Assembly (NCBI RefSeq): GCF_017355885.1
Contig: NZ_JAFEUU010000007.1
Span: forward strand, 124,001 to 188,000
Length of the DNA stretch: 64,000 nucleotides
From: Sabulicella rubraurantiaca
GTDB lineage: Bacteria > Pseudomonadota > Alphaproteobacteria > Acetobacterales > Acetobacteraceae
Direction: 5' to 3'
Below are positions 9,046-18,501 of this stretch, piece by piece. Each line of letters opens with the position of its first letter. The first letter of the stretch is position 1. The position numbers and the translations under genes are program-made. Below the pieces are notes generated by a model. The model searched no databases and had not been told where the DNA came from. It saw only the letters and a program-made list of their open reading frames with translations.

Positions 9046-10041
9046 ATGTCCCTTCTTCAGGTCCAGAACCTGCGCGTGGAGTTCCCCACGCGCCGCGGCA
9101 CCCTCGTCGCCCTCGACGACGTGTCCTTCGAGATCGCGCCCGGCGAGGTGTTGGGCGTCGTCGGCGAGTCCGGCGCCGGCAAGTCCATGACCGGCGCCGC
9201 CATCATCGGCCTGCTGGAGCCGCCGGGCCGAATCGCGGGCGGGCAGGTCCGGCTGGAGGGGCGGCGCATCGACAACCTCCCCTATGAGGAGCTGCGGCGC
9301 ATCCGCGGCCGACAGATCGGCGCCATCTTCCAGGACCCGCTGACCACGCTGAACCCGCTCTACACGGTGGGCGACCAGCTGGCCGAGACCATGACCACCC
9401 ACCTGCCCATCGGCCCGGCCGAGGCCAAGAAGCGGGCGGTGGAATGGCTGGAGCTGGTGGGCATCCCCGCCGCCGCGCAGCGCGTGGATTCCTACCCGCA
9501 CGAGTTCTCCGGCGGCATGCGCCAGCGCGTGGTCATCGCGCTCGCCCTCTGCGCCGAGCCCAAGCTGGTGGTGGCGGATGAGCCGACCACGGCGCTCGAC
9601 GTCTCCATCCAGGCCCAGGTCATCGCGCTGCTGAAGAACCTGGCGCGGGAGAAGGGGACGGCGATGATGCTCGTCACCCACGACATGGGCGTGATCGCCG
9701 AGACGGCGGACCGCGTGGCGGTGATGTATGCGGGCCGCATCATCGAGATCGGCGCGGTGCGGGAGGTGGTGAAGAACGCCGCCCACCCCTACAGCGCCGG
9801 CCTCATGGGCTCCATCCCGCCCATTTCCCACCGAGTCGAGCGGCTTCAGGCCATCGAGGGCGCGATGCCGCGGCTTTCCGCCATCCCGCCGGGCTGCCCC
9901 TACAACCCGCGCTGCCCCTTCGTCTTCGATCGCTGCCGCGTCGAGCGGCCCGAGCTGATGCCGGCCAAGGCGAACCGCGCCGCCTGCTGGCTCTACGCGC
10001 CCGAGGAGGCGCACCGACTTCAGGAGTCCGGCCTTGCCTGA
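9046..10041 (+). CDS. ABC transporter ATPase, DppD/OppD family
   Basis: A 331-residue nucleotide-binding subunit. The Walker A motif GESGAGKS is at residues 40-47, the signature FSGGMRQRV and Walker B VVADEPTTALD follow, and the His of the switch is in MLVTHDMGV. The C-terminal GCPYNPRCPFVFDRC is the cysteine-rich oligopeptide-ATPase extension that can bind an iron-sulfur cluster in some members. The ATG lies one base after the permease stop. It should act as a heterodimer with the next gene to power import. Confidence 0.93.
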   Translation: MSLLQVQNLRVEFPTRRGTLVALDDVSFEIAPGEVLGVVGESGAGKSMTGAAIIGLLEPPGRIAGGQVRLEGRRIDNLPYEELRRIRGRQIGAIFQDPLTTLNPLYTVGDQLAETMTTHLPIGPAEAKKRAVEWLELVGIPAAAQRVDSYPHEFSGGMRQRVVIALALCAEPKLVVADEPTTALDVSIQAQVIALLKNLAREKGTAMMLVTHDMGVIAETADRVAVMYAGRIIEIGAVREVVKNAAHPYSAGLMGSIPPISHRVERLQAIEGAMPRLSAIPPGCPYNPRCPFVFDRCRVERPELMPAKANRAACWLYAPEEAHRLQESGLA

Positions 10042-11074
10042 GCCGATCATGCTGGAGCTGCGCGACGCCGCGCGGCATTTCGATGTGTCCCGCCCGCTGC
10101 TCCAGCGCGTCATCGCGCGCGAGGACAAGCGCATCCTGCGCGCCGTGGACGGGGTGTCCTTCCAGGTGCCCAAGGGGACGACGCTCTCCCTCGTCGGCGA
10201 GTCCGGCTGTGGCAAGTCCACTGTGGCGCGGCTGGTGGTGGGGCTCTACCAGCCGACGCGCGGCGAGGTGTTCTTCGACGGCATGCCCCTGGCGGAGGCG
10301 CGGGCTGACGCGTCCAAGCGCCAGCGCATGCAGATGATCTTCCAGGACCCCTATGCCAGCCTGAACCCGCGCTGGCGCGTGTCCGATATCATCGCCGAGC
10401 CGATCCGCGCCTTCGGCCTCATCAGGGACCGGCGGAAGCAGCTGGAGCGGGTGGGGGAGCTGCTGACGCAGGTCGGTCTCTCGCCGCTGGATGGCCAGAA
10501 ATTCCCGCATGAATTCTCGGGCGGGCAGCGCCAGCGCATCTCCATCGCCCGCGCTCTCTCCTCCAACCCCGAGTTCCTGGTCTGCGACGAGCCGACTTCC
10601 GCCCTCGACGTGTCGGTGCAGGCGCAGATCCTGAACCTGATGCTGGAGCTGCAGAAGCGGCTGGGCCTCACCTACCTGTTCATCTCGCACAACCTCGCCG
10701 TGGTGCGGCAGGTGAGCGACCGGGTGGGGGTGATGTATCTCGGCAAGCTGGTGGAACTCGCACCTTCCGAGACGCTGTTCCACACGCCGCGCCAGCCCTA
10801 CACGCGCGCGCTGATGGAGGCGATCCCGGACCTGGAGATGACTGGGCGCACCCGCATCCCGGTCGGCGGCGAGGTCCCTTCGCCTATCACCCCGCCGCCC
10901 GGCTGCCCCTTCCACCCGCGCTGCCCGCTGGCCAATGAGCGCTGCCGCATCGAGGTTCCGGCGATGATCCCGGCCCGCGGCACGCCGGAGACGTTGGTGG
11001 CCTGCCACGCCGTGGAGGAGGGCCGCGACGGCTTCCTCGACGGCAAGCCACGCCTCACGCCGGAGCCGGCGTAA
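10034..11074 (+). CDS. ABC transporter ATPase, DppF/OppF family
   Basis: A 346-residue second ATPase of the importer. Walker A is GESGCGKS, the signature is FSGGQRQRI, Walker B is VCDEPTSALD, and the C-terminal GCPFHPRCP cysteine motif is present. The start proposed is TTG at 10034 because an AGGAG lies seven bases upstream and the start overlaps the previous stop by eight bases, a typical coupling; ATG at 10049 is the alternative and would remove five residues. The 3' end overlaps the fumarylacetoacetase gene, on the other strand, by 20 bases, so no separate terminator is possible between them. Confidence 0.92.
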   Translation: MPEPIMLELRDAARHFDVSRPLLQRVIAREDKRILRAVDGVSFQVPKGTTLSLVGESGCGKSTVARLVVGLYQPTRGEVFFDGMPLAEARADASKRQRMQMIFQDPYASLNPRWRVSDIIAEPIRAFGLIRDRRKQLERVGELLTQVGLSPLDGQKFPHEFSGGQRQRISIARALSSNPEFLVCDEPTSALDVSVQAQILNLMLELQKRLGLTYLFISHNLAVVRQVSDRVGVMYLGKLVELAPSETLFHTPRQPYTRALMEAIPDLEMTGRTRIPVGGEVPSPITPPPGCPFHPRCPLANERCRIEVPAMIPARGTPETLVACHAVEEGRDGFLDGKPRLTPEPA

Positions 11075-12299
11075 CCCTTCCGACGCAGGGGCCGAAGCCG
11101 ATGGAAACGGTCCCCTCCCGCCGGGCGCGGGCGGCGAGCACGATCTCGTCCCCATCCTGGAGGAAGGTTCGCGTCTCACCGCTGGCCAGGGTGAGCGGTT
11201 CGCGCCCGCCCGAGGTCACTTCCAGCAACGAGGCATAGCCGGAGCGATCCGGACCGCTGACCGTGCCGGTGCCGATGAGGTCTCCAGGCTGGAGGTTGCA
11301 GCCATTGCTGCTGTGATGCGCCACCATCTGCGCCGGGGTCCAGTAGAGGTGCCGCCCGTGGCTGAGGGTGATGCGGTGCGGGGGCAGGCCCTTCTCGCGC
11401 AGGCTGGGTGTCACCAAGAAGGCTTCCAGTTCCAGCGCCAGCGCGCCGCTGCTCTGGTCCGCCTCGTCCCACAGATAGGGCAGGGGCTTCGGGTCGCCCG
11501 GCTCGCGCGGGTCCTGTGGGATGCGGAAGGGTTCCAGCGCCTCCGGCGTAATGATCCAGGGGCTGATCGTGGTGCCGAAGCTCTTGCCCAGGAAGGGACC
11601 GAGGGGCTGGTACTCCCAGGCCTGGATGTCGCGCGCCGACCAGTCGTTCAGCAGGCAGTAGCCGGCAATGTGCTCGGCGGCGCGGGCAATGGGGATGGGC
11701 TCGCCCATTTCGTTGCCGCGGCCGACCCACAAGCCGAGCTCCAGCTCGAAGTCCAGCCTTTCGGCGGGGCCAAAGCTCGGCCCCTCCGGACGGGCGCGCT
11801 GTCCGCTGGGACGCCGGATCGCGATGCCGGAGGGCACGACGCTGGAGGCGCGCCCGTGATACCCCACAGGGATGTGCTTGTAGTTGGGCAGGAGCGGGTT
11901 GTCGGGCCGGAACAGCCGCCCCGCCGCGACGGCGTGATGGATGCCGACATAAAAATCCGTGTAGTCGCCGATGCGTGCCGGCAGGTGCATCCGGCAATCC
12001 GCCTGGCGGTGCAGCCATTCGGGGCGGGGCGCGGCACCCGAAGCCAGCAGGGCGGAGACGCGCGCGCGCAACGCCCGCCGCGCCGCAGCGCCTTGCGCCA
12101 GGAAGTCGTTCAGCGGCACCGGCACGTCCAGCCCTGCGGCGCCCAGGTCCAGGATGAAGTCGCCGATCGCCACGCCCGCGCGTGGCCCGCCGCTTGGCGG
12201 CGAGAACACGCCCAGCGGCAGGTTCTGGATCGGGAAATCGGCGTGGCTATCCGCTCCCTCCACCCAGGAGCGGAGGGAGGGATCGTGGGTCTGGTCCAT
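11055..12299 (-). CDS. fahA: Fumarylacetoacetase
   Basis: A 414-residue enzyme that hydrolyses 4-fumarylacetoacetate to fumarate and acetoacetate, the last step of tyrosine/homogentisate breakdown. It has the FAH N-terminal domain followed by the catalytic fold. Visible motifs are DYTDFYVGIHHA, the loop LPNYKHIPVGYHGRASSV, LELGLWVG with metal-ligand Glu residues, and NDWSARDIQAWEYQPLGPF. Its ATG overlaps the TGA of homogentisate dioxygenase by one base, so the two are co-translated. Maleylacetoacetate isomerase is not recognised in the window; the GST-like protein at 39654 is a remote possibility. It overlaps the convergent ABC ATPase gene by 20 bases. Confidence 0.96.
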   Translation of the reverse strand: MDQTHDPSLRSWVEGADSHADFPIQNLPLGVFSPPSGGPRAGVAIGDFILDLGAAGLDVPVPLNDFLAQGAAARRALRARVSALLASGAAPRPEWLHRQADCRMHLPARIGDYTDFYVGIHHAVAAGRLFRPDNPLLPNYKHIPVGYHGRASSVVPSGIAIRRPSGQRARPEGPSFGPAERLDFELELGLWVGRGNEMGEPIPIARAAEHIAGYCLLNDWSARDIQAWEYQPLGPFLGKSFGTTISPWIITPEALEPFRIPQDPREPGDPKPLPYLWDEADQSSGALALELEAFLVTPSLREKGLPPHRITLSHGRHLYWTPAQMVAHHSSNGCNLQPGDLIGTGTVSGPDRSGYASLLEVTSGGREPLTLASGETRTFLQDGDEIVLAARARREGTVSIGFGPCVGRVTPAPA

Positions 12300-13633
12300 C
12301 AGGGTTCCCAGCGGGTGGGGTCGAAGTGGCGGCGCAGCGCGCTGCCGTAATGCTCGTAGCTGCGCTCGCGCTGGGGCAGGCCGGCGGCCCAGTCCGTCAC
12401 GCGCTGCGGGAAGCGTGTCTCGAACATGAAGGCCATGGTGCCTTCCAGCTTGTGCGGCTTGAGCTCGGCGCGGCTTGCCCCCTCGAAGGCATCCACGTCG
12501 GGGCCATGCGGCAGCATTTGGTTGTGCAGCGAGATACCGCCCGGCTTGAAGCCTTCGGGCTTGGCGTCGTACTGGCCGTAGATCAGCCCCATGAACTCGC
12601 TCATCACGTTCATGTGATACCAGGGTGGGCGGAAGGTGTTCTCCGCCACCATCCAGCGATCGGGGAAGATCACGAAGTCGATATTGGCCGTGCCCGGCGT
12701 CTCGGAGGGCGCGGTGAGCACGGTGAAGATGCTCGGATCCGCGTGGTCGAAGAGCAGTGGCCCGACCGGCGAGTAGCGGCGCAAATCGTACTTGTAGGGC
12801 GCGTAGTTGCCATGCCACGCCACGACGTCGAGCGGGCTCCAGCCGATCTCCGTCTCCCAGAGCCGGCCGCCCCATTTGACCACCAGGCGGTGTGGCGCCT
12901 CCCGGTCCTCGTAATGCGCGACGGGGGACAGGAAGTCGCGCGGATTGGCGAGGCAATTGGCGCCGATCGGCCCGCGCTCGGGCAGGGTGAAGGCACCGCC
13001 GTAATTCTCGCAAAGATAGCCGCGGGAGGGACCTTCCACGTCCACCGCGAACTTCACCCCACGCGGGATCACCGCGATCTCGCCGGGCGCGATCTCGATG
13101 CGACCGAACTCGGTACGCAGCAGCAGCGCGCCCTGCTGCGGCACCAGCAGCATCTCGGCATCCGCGTTCCAGAAGACCTCGTCCTCCATGCTGCGGTTGC
13201 AGAGCCAGAGCGAGGCCGCCATCCCCGCCATCGCGCCCGCATCGCCCGCGGTGGTGACGGTGTGGATGCCCTGGAGGAAGGTGGCCGCGCCCTCAGGCAC
13301 CGGCACCGGCGCCCAGCGCATCGGGGCGGGCGGCACGTCCGCGCCCTCGCCGGAGGGGGCGGAGCGCCAGAACCCGGCATGGGCCGGGCGCATCGTGCCC
13401 CAATGCGCGATGGTCGGCCGGATGCGGTAGAGCCAGGAGCGCTCGTTGGAGGCGCGCGGCGCGGTGAAGGGCGAGCCGGAGAGCTGCTCGGCATAGAGGC
13501 CGTAGGCGCAGCGCTGCGGCGAGTTGTGGCCCACCGGCAGGGCGCCCGGCAGGGCTTCGGTCTCGAAGCCATTGCCGAAGCCCGACATGTAGCGAGACGT
13601 GTCGAGCGCTGCCGGCCGGTGGAGCACGTTCAT
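12299..13633 (-). CDS. hmgA: Homogentisate 1,2-dioxygenase
   Basis: A 444-residue non-haem iron dioxygenase that opens the homogentisate ring to maleylacetoacetate. The N-terminal [24 protein letters not shown] region is family-specific. The iron site lies in the C-terminal half within [16 protein letters not shown] and the later [11 protein letters not shown] segment. It is four bases downstream of the thiolase gene and overlaps fahA by one base, forming a three-gene minus-strand unit. Length and motifs match typical HmgA with nothing missing. Confidence 0.96.
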   Translation of the reverse strand: MNVLHRPAALDTSRYMSGFGNGFETEALPGALPVGHNSPQRCAYGLYAEQLSGSPFTAPRASNERSWLYRIRPTIAHWGTMRPAHAGFWRSAPSGEGADVPPAPMRWAPVPVPEGAATFLQGIHTVTTAGDAGAMAGMAASLWLCNRSMEDEVFWNADAEMLLVPQQGALLLRTEFGRIEIAPGEIAVIPRGVKFAVDVEGPSRGYLCENYGGAFTLPERGPIGANCLANPRDFLSPVAHYEDREAPHRLVVKWGGRLWETEIGWSPLDVVAWHGNYAPYKYDLRRYSPVGPLLFDHADPSIFTVLTAPSETPGTANIDFVIFPDRWMVAENTFRPPWYHMNVMSEFMGLIYGQYDAKPEGFKPGGISLHNQMLPHGPDVDAFEGASRAELKPHKLEGTMAFMFETRFPQRVTDWAAGLPQRERSYEHYGSALRRHFDPTRWEP

Positions 13634-13637
13634 GGAA

Positions 13638-14813
13638 TCAGCCCCTTTCGAGGATGCTCACGTAATTGGCCACGGCGGCGCCGCCCATGTTGAACACGCC
13701 CGCCACCTCGGCCTTGGGCAGCTGCATGTCGCCCGCCTCGCCGCACAGCTGCATGGCCGAGAGCACGTGCATGGACACGCCGGTGGCGCCGATCGGGTGG
13801 CCTTTGGCCTTCAGCCCGCCCGAGCGGTTGACCGGTAGGCGTCCGTCGCGCTGCGTCCAGCCCTCCAGTGCCGCCTTGGCGCCCTGGCCTTCGGGGACGA
13901 GGCCCATCGCCTCGTATTCGATGAGTTCGGCGATGGTGAAGCAGTCATGCACCTCGGCGAAGGACAGGTCCTTCAACGACAGATCTGCATCCTCGAGCGC
14001 CCGGCCCCAGGCCTCGCGTGCTCCCTCGAAGCGAACGATGTCGCGCCGGGCGATGGGCAGGAAGTCGTTCACCTGCGCGGTGGCGCGGAACTTCACCGCG
14101 CGACGGGCGGTGGCGGCCACGTCGCCTTCCGCGATCACCAGCGCCGCCGCCCCGTCGCTGACCAGCGAGCAGTCGGTGCGCTTCAGCGGGCGGGCGACGA
14201 AGGGATTCTTCTCGCTCTCCGCGCGGCAGAATTCGTAGCCGAGATCCTTGCGCATCTGCGCGAAGGGGTTGTCCACGCCGTTCTTGTGGTTCTTCGCCGC
14301 GATGGCGGCCAGCGCATCGGACTGGTCGCCGTGCCGCTGGAAATACGCCTCGGCGATACGGGCGAAGACGCCGGCGAAGCCCGCTTCGATCCCCGCCTCG
14401 CCCTTCAGGTAGGAGGCGCTGAGCAGGATCTCGCCCACGCGCTGACCAGGGGTGGCAGTCATCTTCTCCACTCCGACGACCAGGGTGATCCGGCCGCGCT
14501 TCGCGCCCAGGAAGTCGAGCGCGCCATGGATGGCGGCGCTGCCGGTCGCGCAGGCATTCTCGAAGCGGGTGGCGGGCTTGAAGCGCAGCTCCGGCACGGC
14601 CTGGAAGACCAGCGAGGAGGGGAAGTCCTGCGGCTGGAACCCGCCGTTGAAGGTGCCGAGGAAGACGGCGTCCACATCCTCGGGCGCGATGCCCGCATCC
14701 TCGATGGCCTGGCGTGCGACGAGGCCGATCAGCGCCTCCGCGTCCGGCGCGTCCTCCAGCTTTCCGAAGCGGCTATGCGCCCAGCCGATGATGGCGGCGT
14801 CATGTCGGGCCAT
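13638..14813 (-). CDS. Thiolase family protein (SCP-x/acetyl-CoA acetyltransferase-like)
   Basis: A 391-residue thiolase. The nucleophile is probably C88 in ENACATGS; the C-terminal active-site elements are [14 protein letters not shown] and [18 protein letters not shown]. This is the SCP-x-like branch rather than the classical biosynthetic AtoB type. The start at 14813 is set by an AGGAGGAA ribosome site six bases upstream; an in-frame ATG at 14927 lacks homology. It is the first gene of the homogentisate operon. It could process acetoacetyl-CoA formed from the acetoacetate released by FahA, but no CoA transferase is seen, so this is inference. Confidence 0.88.
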   Translation of the reverse strand: MARHDAAIIGWAHSRFGKLEDAPDAEALIGLVARQAIEDAGIAPEDVDAVFLGTFNGGFQPQDFPSSLVFQAVPELRFKPATRFENACATGSAAIHGALDFLGAKRGRITLVVGVEKMTATPGQRVGEILLSASYLKGEAGIEAGFAGVFARIAEAYFQRHGDQSDALAAIAAKNHKNGVDNPFAQMRKDLGYEFCRAESEKNPFVARPLKRTDCSLVSDGAAALVIAEGDVAATARRAVKFRATAQVNDFLPIARRDIVRFEGAREAWGRALEDADLSLKDLSFAEVHDCFTIAELIEYEAMGLVPEGQGAKAALEGWTQRDGRLPVNRSGGLKAKGHPIGATGVSMHVLSAMQLCGEAGDMQLPKAEVAGVFNMGGAAVANYVSILERG

Positions 14814-14837
14814 GAGTTCCTCCTGCGTATTAGGGGG

Positions 14838-14866
14838 AGGATATCGCGCGGCGAGGGGGAGAACAA
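14838..14866 (-). promoter_or_regulatory. Probable promoter of the thiolase-hmgA-fahA operon
   Basis: On the minus strand TTGTTC (14866-14861) is followed after 17 bases by TATCCT (14843-14838), a reasonable sigma-70-type pair. It lies about 25 bases before the start codon of the thiolase gene, with the AGGAGGAA ribosome site between. No obvious inverted repeat for a specific regulator was found. Confidence 0.4.
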
Positions 14867-14902
14867 AGCCCGGTGAAGATCCGGACCTTTCCATCAAAGG
14901 TA

Positions 14903-15024
14903 TTGAACATCGCCCGGCCGCCCCCATCTGGCGGCAGTCGGAGCGTCACATGAACGTTCTGACAGCTTTGCCTTCCTCAACCTTGCCTTGGGCCGCCCTG
15001 CTTCCGCTGGGGCGGCCCTTTTTT
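14903..15024 (+). ncRNA. Possible small RNA ending at an intrinsic terminator
   Basis: A strong plus-strand terminator at 14990-15024 follows no plus-strand gene: the thiolase gene reads away to the left and ispDF is on the opposite strand. The stretch just before the stem contains CCTTCCTC, complementary to a ribosome-binding site, which is common in alphaproteobacterial trans-acting small RNAs. No convincing open frame ends before the terminator. The 5' end is unknown; 14903 is only a guess next to a weak TTGAAC. Confidence 0.3.
14990..15024 (+). terminator. Rho-independent terminator, plus strand
   Basis: A perfect nine-base-pair GC stem (GGGCCGCCC at 14990-14998 and GGGCGGCCC at 15010-15018) with an 11-base loop is followed by six T residues at 15019-15024. 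The T tract is on the plus-strand side only, so it cannot terminate ispDF, which is transcribed on the minus strand. It is the clearest intrinsic terminator in the window. Confidence 0.8.
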
Positions 15025-15029
15025 AGGCG

Positions 15030-16175
15030 TCAGGCGGGGACGAGCAGGCTGACCGCCGCCTGCGCCGCGATACCCTCGCCGCGGCCGGTGAAGCCCAGCC
15101 TCTCACTCGTCGTGGCCTTCACGCCGATGCGGCCTTCCTCCACGCCCAGGAGTTCGGCGAGGCGGGCGATCATCGCCGGGGCATGCGGCGTGATCTTCGG
15201 CCGCTCGCAGATCAGGGTCACGTCGGCATTCACGAGCATCCCGCCGCGCGCCGCGATGCGCCCGGCGGCGTGGCGCAGGAAGCGGGCGCTGTCCGCGTCC
15301 TTCCATTGCGCTTCGGAAGGCGGGAAGTGCCGGCCGATATCGCCTTCCGCCAGGGCACCATAGATGGCGTCGCAGAGCGCGTGGATGCCAACATCCGCGT
15401 CGGAATGCCCATCGAGGCCGAGTTCGTGTGGAACGGTGATGCCGCACAGGATCAGCGGCCGTCCCGCCACCAGGCGGTGCACGTCATAGCCCAGCCCCAT
15501 GCGGGGCAGCAGGGAAGGGGTCATCTGCGCCTCCACGCGCCGCAAATCCTCGGGAAAGGTGATCTTCACGTTCGCCTCATGGCCGGGCACCAGCGCCACC
15601 GTCTCCCCGGCCCACTCCAGCAGCTGCGCGTCGTCCGTCGCCTCGCCTTCCGCCGCGCGATGGGCGGCGAGCAAGGGAGCGAAGCGGAAGCCTTGCGGGG
15701 TCTGGGCGCGGAACAATCCGGCACGCGGCACCGTCTCTCCCACGCATCCCTCGACGCCGCGCTTCAGCGTGTCGCTGACCGGCTGGGCGGGGATGGCGCC
15801 CGGATGCTGCTCCAGCGCCGCCACGAGCGCGGCGACCGTGCCGGGCGGGACCACCGGCCGCGCCGCGTCATGCACCAGGACGAGGTCGGGCGGCGAGGCC
15901 TCCAGCGCCTCCAGCCCGCGCCGCACGCTCTCCTGCCGGGTCGCGCCGCCAGTGACGGGCGGGCGGTGGGGCAGCCCCTCCAGCATGGCGGCGACACGCG
16001 CCTCCTCGCCCGCGGCGCAGACCGGCTGCAGCACCTGCACATGGCCCGAGGCGAGCAGCGCTTCCGCCGCGCGGCGCAGCACGGGGCGCCCGCCCAGCAG
16101 GGCGTATTGCTTGGGTTCCGGCGCGCCGAAACGGCTGCCCTGGCCGGCCGCCAGGAGGAGGGCTGCGATCTGCAT
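15030..16175 (-). CDS. ispDF: Bifunctional MEP cytidylyltransferase / MECDP synthase
   Basis: A 381-residue fusion of two non-mevalonate isoprenoid enzymes. The N-terminal IspD part (about 1-225) has [11 protein letters not shown] for CTP binding and [18 protein letters not shown]. The C-terminal IspF part (about 226-381) starts GLGYDVHRL with its zinc-binding Asp/His and contains [20 protein letters not shown]. Together they perform the CTP-dependent activation of methylerythritol phosphate and the later cyclisation to the cyclodiphosphate; IspE would act between. The fusion is usual in alphaproteobacteria. It is transcribed alone, divergent from dusB. Confidence 0.96.
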   Translation of the reverse strand: MQIAALLLAAGQGSRFGAPEPKQYALLGGRPVLRRAAEALLASGHVQVLQPVCAAGEEARVAAMLEGLPHRPPVTGGATRQESVRRGLEALEASPPDLVLVHDAARPVVPPGTVAALVAALEQHPGAIPAQPVSDTLKRGVEGCVGETVPRAGLFRAQTPQGFRFAPLLAAHRAAEGEATDDAQLLEWAGETVALVPGHEANVKITFPEDLRRVEAQMTPSLLPRMGLGYDVHRLVAGRPLILCGITVPHELGLDGHSDADVGIHALCDAIYGALAEGDIGRHFPPSEAQWKDADSARFLRHAAGRIAARGGMLVNADVTLICERPKITPHAPAMIARLAELLGVEEGRIGVKATTSERLGFTGRGEGIAAQAAVSLLVPA

Positions 16176-16197
16176 CGCGCCGGGCTTTAGAACGCCT

Positions 16198-16220
16198 CAC
16201 CCTCCCTGGCCAGGAGGGTG
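16198..16220. repeat. Inverted repeat in the ispDF-dusB divergent region
   Basis: CACCCTCC (16198-16205) and GGAGGGTG (16213-16220) form a perfect eight-base inverted repeat around a CTGGCCA centre. It sits between the two divergent genes, about 56 bases before the dusB start. A second short palindrome, TGTGCACA at 16268-16275, almost touches the dusB ATG. Either could be an operator or simply a hairpin in the leader; there is no T tract. Confidence 0.4.
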
Positions 16221-16276
16221 GCTGCGCCCTTGCGCCGCCGTGGACGTGGCGCGGCGTTCGGCGTAGATGTGCACAA

Positions 16277-17332
16277 ATGATGGGCACCCCCACCCCAGCC
16301 AATCCGCTGCGTCCGATTGACCTCGCCCCAGGGGTGCGGATCGAGACTCCCGTGATCCTCGCGCCCATGTCCGGCGTCACCGACCTGCCCTTCCGCCGCC
16401 TGGCGCGGGAGGAGGGAACCGGCCTCGTCGTGAGCGAGATGATCGCCAGCACCGCGATGATCCGCGAGAACCGCCAGAGCCTGAAGATGGCGGAGGTTGA
16501 GGGCTTCGGCGCTCCTTCTTCCGTCCAGCTTGCAGGCTGCGATCCGGCCGTGATGGCCGAGGCCGCGCGCCTCGTGGTGGATCGCGGCGCGGCCATCGTG
16601 GACATCAATTTCGGCTGCCCGGTGAAGAAGGTGGCGGTGGGCCAGAGCGCCGGCTCCGCCCTGATGCGCGACGAGGTGCGCGCCGCCGCTATCCTGGAAG
16701 CCACCGTGAAGGCGGTCTCCGTCCCGGTGACGCTGAAGATGCGGATGGGCTGGGACCACCAGTCGCTGAACGCCCCGCGTCTGGCGAAAATTGCCCAGGA
16801 ATGCGGCATCCGCCTGGTGACGATCCATGGCCGCACGCGGCAGCAGCTCTACACCGGCACGGCGAACTGGGACTTCATCGCCAGCGTGAAGGAAGGCGTC
16901 TCCATCCCGGTGATCGCCAATGGCGACATCGTTTCGGTGGAGGATGCGGCGGAGGCGCTGCGCCGCTCCGGCGCGGATGGCGTGATGATCGGGCGCGGCT
17001 GCTATGGCCGCCCCTGGTTCCCCCGCCAGGTCGCCCGCTTCCTCCAGGCCGGGGAGAGGCTGCCCGACCCGACCCTGGAAGAGCAACTCGATACCCTGCT
17101 GCGCCACTATCGTGCCATGCTGGCCCATCACGGGACGGGGACGGGGGTGCGAATGGCGCGCAAGCACATCGCCTGGTACTCGCGCGGGCTGCCCGGCTCC
17201 GCCGAGTTCCGCGCGCGGGTCAACACGGTCGAGACGCCGGAAGCGGCAGAGGCGCTGATGGAAGGCTTCTACCGCCCCCTCATCGAGCGCGGCGTCGAGG
17301 CCGTGCGAGATTCCTTCCGCGAGGCGGCCTGA
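16277..17332 (+). CDS. dusB: tRNA-dihydrouridine synthase B (NifR3-like)
   Basis: A 351-residue flavoenzyme that reduces specific uridines in tRNA. The N-terminal [16 protein letters not shown], the catalytic-cysteine segment [30 protein letters not shown] and IANGDI all match DusB. It is the first gene of the classical alphaproteobacterial dusB(nifR3)-ntrBC-ntrYX operon, and its TGA overlaps the ntrB ATG. The first of two tandem ATGs is taken as the start. The placement ahead of ntrB is conserved and mainly serves co-transcription. Confidence 0.95.
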   Translation: MMGTPTPANPLRPIDLAPGVRIETPVILAPMSGVTDLPFRRLAREEGTGLVVSEMIASTAMIRENRQSLKMAEVEGFGAPSSVQLAGCDPAVMAEAARLVVDRGAAIVDINFGCPVKKVAVGQSAGSALMRDEVRAAAILEATVKAVSVPVTLKMRMGWDHQSLNAPRLAKIAQECGIRLVTIHGRTRQQLYTGTANWDFIASVKEGVSIPVIANGDIVSVEDAAEALRRSGADGVMIGRGCYGRPWFPRQVARFLQAGERLPDPTLEEQLDTLLRHYRAMLAHHGTGTGVRMARKHIAWYSRGLPGSAEFRARVNTVETPEAAEALMEGFYRPLIERGVEAVRDSFREAA

Positions 17333-18501
17333 TGCCCGTGACTGCCGAGGCCCGGCCGGGGGTGATCGCCAAGGTCGCGGCCCTGGCCCGCCGTGCCCGC
17401 GCCAGCGCGCCGCCCGAGGCTGCAGCGGTGCTCTCTGCCCTGCCGCTGCCTGCCGTGGTGCTCGATGCGGAGGACCGGTTCCGCCTCGCCAACCCGGCCG
17501 CGGAGCAGTTCTTCCAGCTCTCGCAGACCACCCTGCAAGGCATGGCGCTGGGCGAGTTGCTGCCGCCGGACAATCGGCTCTTCGCGCTGCTCGGGCAGGT
17601 GCGGCGCCTGGAAAGTCCCGTCGCGGACCATGACCTTTCGCTGGAAAGCCCGCGGCTGCACCGCCAGGGCGTGAGCGCCCATGGCGCACCGCTGGCCGAG
17701 CATCCGGGCCATGTGGTGCTGACGCTGCAGGACGGCTCCACCGCCGCCATGCTGGACCGGCAGCTGCACTTCCTGGGCGCGGCGCGCGGCGCCACCGCCA
17801 TGGCGGCGATGCTGGCGCATGAGGTGAAGAACCCGCTTTCCGGCATCCGCGGCGCAGCGCAGCTGCTGGAGCAGGGCGCCGCCGAGGGCGACCGCGAGCT
17901 GTGCCAGCTGATCCAGGAGGAAACGGACCGTATCCGCAACCTGGTGGACCGGATGGAGATGTTCGGCGACCGGCCGATCGAGCCGCGCGCGGTGAACATC
18001 CATTCCGTGCTGGACCACGTGAAGCGCGTGGCGCAGTCGGGCTTCGCGGCGCATCTGCGCATCGTGGAGGAATACGACCCTTCGCTTCCTGCCGTCTGGG
18101 GCGACAGGGACCAGCTGGTGCAGATCCTGCTGAACCTTGTGAAGAACGCCGCCGAGGCGGTGAATCCGGCAGAGGGCGAGATCCAGCTCATCACCGCCTA
18201 TCACCACGGTGTCCGCATCGCCGTGCCGGGTTCGAGCGAGCGCGTCCACCTGCCGCTCACCGTGATGGTGCGCGACAACGGCCCGGGCATCCCGGAGCCG
18301 ATGCGCGCCACGCTGTTCGAGCCCTTCGTCACCAGCAAGAAATCCGGCCAGGGGCTCGGCCTGGCCCTCGTGGCCAAGCTGGTGAGCAACCATGGCGGGC
18401 TGATCGAGTGCGACAGCCGGCCGGGCCGCACCACCTTCCGGCTTTCCCTGCCCGGCGCCCCCGCCGGCGCGACGGTGTCTGAGGACGAGGAAGACGCATG
18501 A
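17332..18501 (+). CDS. ntrB: Nitrogen regulation sensor histidine kinase NtrB (GlnL)
   Basis: A 389-residue cytoplasmic kinase/phosphatase that controls NtrC in response to PII status. A PAS domain covers about residues 35-140, the dimerisation/phosphoacceptor helix holds H163 in [15 protein letters not shown], and the ATPase domain has the N box [10 protein letters not shown], the G1 box DNGPGIP and GQGLGLALV. No transmembrane helix is present, as expected. The ATG overlaps the dusB stop (TGATG) and its own stop overlaps ntrC by four bases. Confidence 0.95.
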   Translation: MPVTAEARPGVIAKVAALARRARASAPPEAAAVLSALPLPAVVLDAEDRFRLANPAAEQFFQLSQTTLQGMALGELLPPDNRLFALLGQVRRLESPVADHDLSLESPRLHRQGVSAHGAPLAEHPGHVVLTLQDGSTAAMLDRQLHFLGAARGATAMAAMLAHEVKNPLSGIRGAAQLLEQGAAEGDRELCQLIQEETDRIRNLVDRMEMFGDRPIEPRAVNIHSVLDHVKRVAQSGFAAHLRIVEEYDPSLPAVWGDRDQLVQILLNLVKNAAEAVNPAEGEIQLITAYHHGVRIAVPGSSERVHLPLTVMVRDNGPGIPEPMRATLFEPFVTSKKSGQGLGLALVAKLVSNHGGLIECDSRPGRTTFRLSLPGAPAGATVSEDEEDA

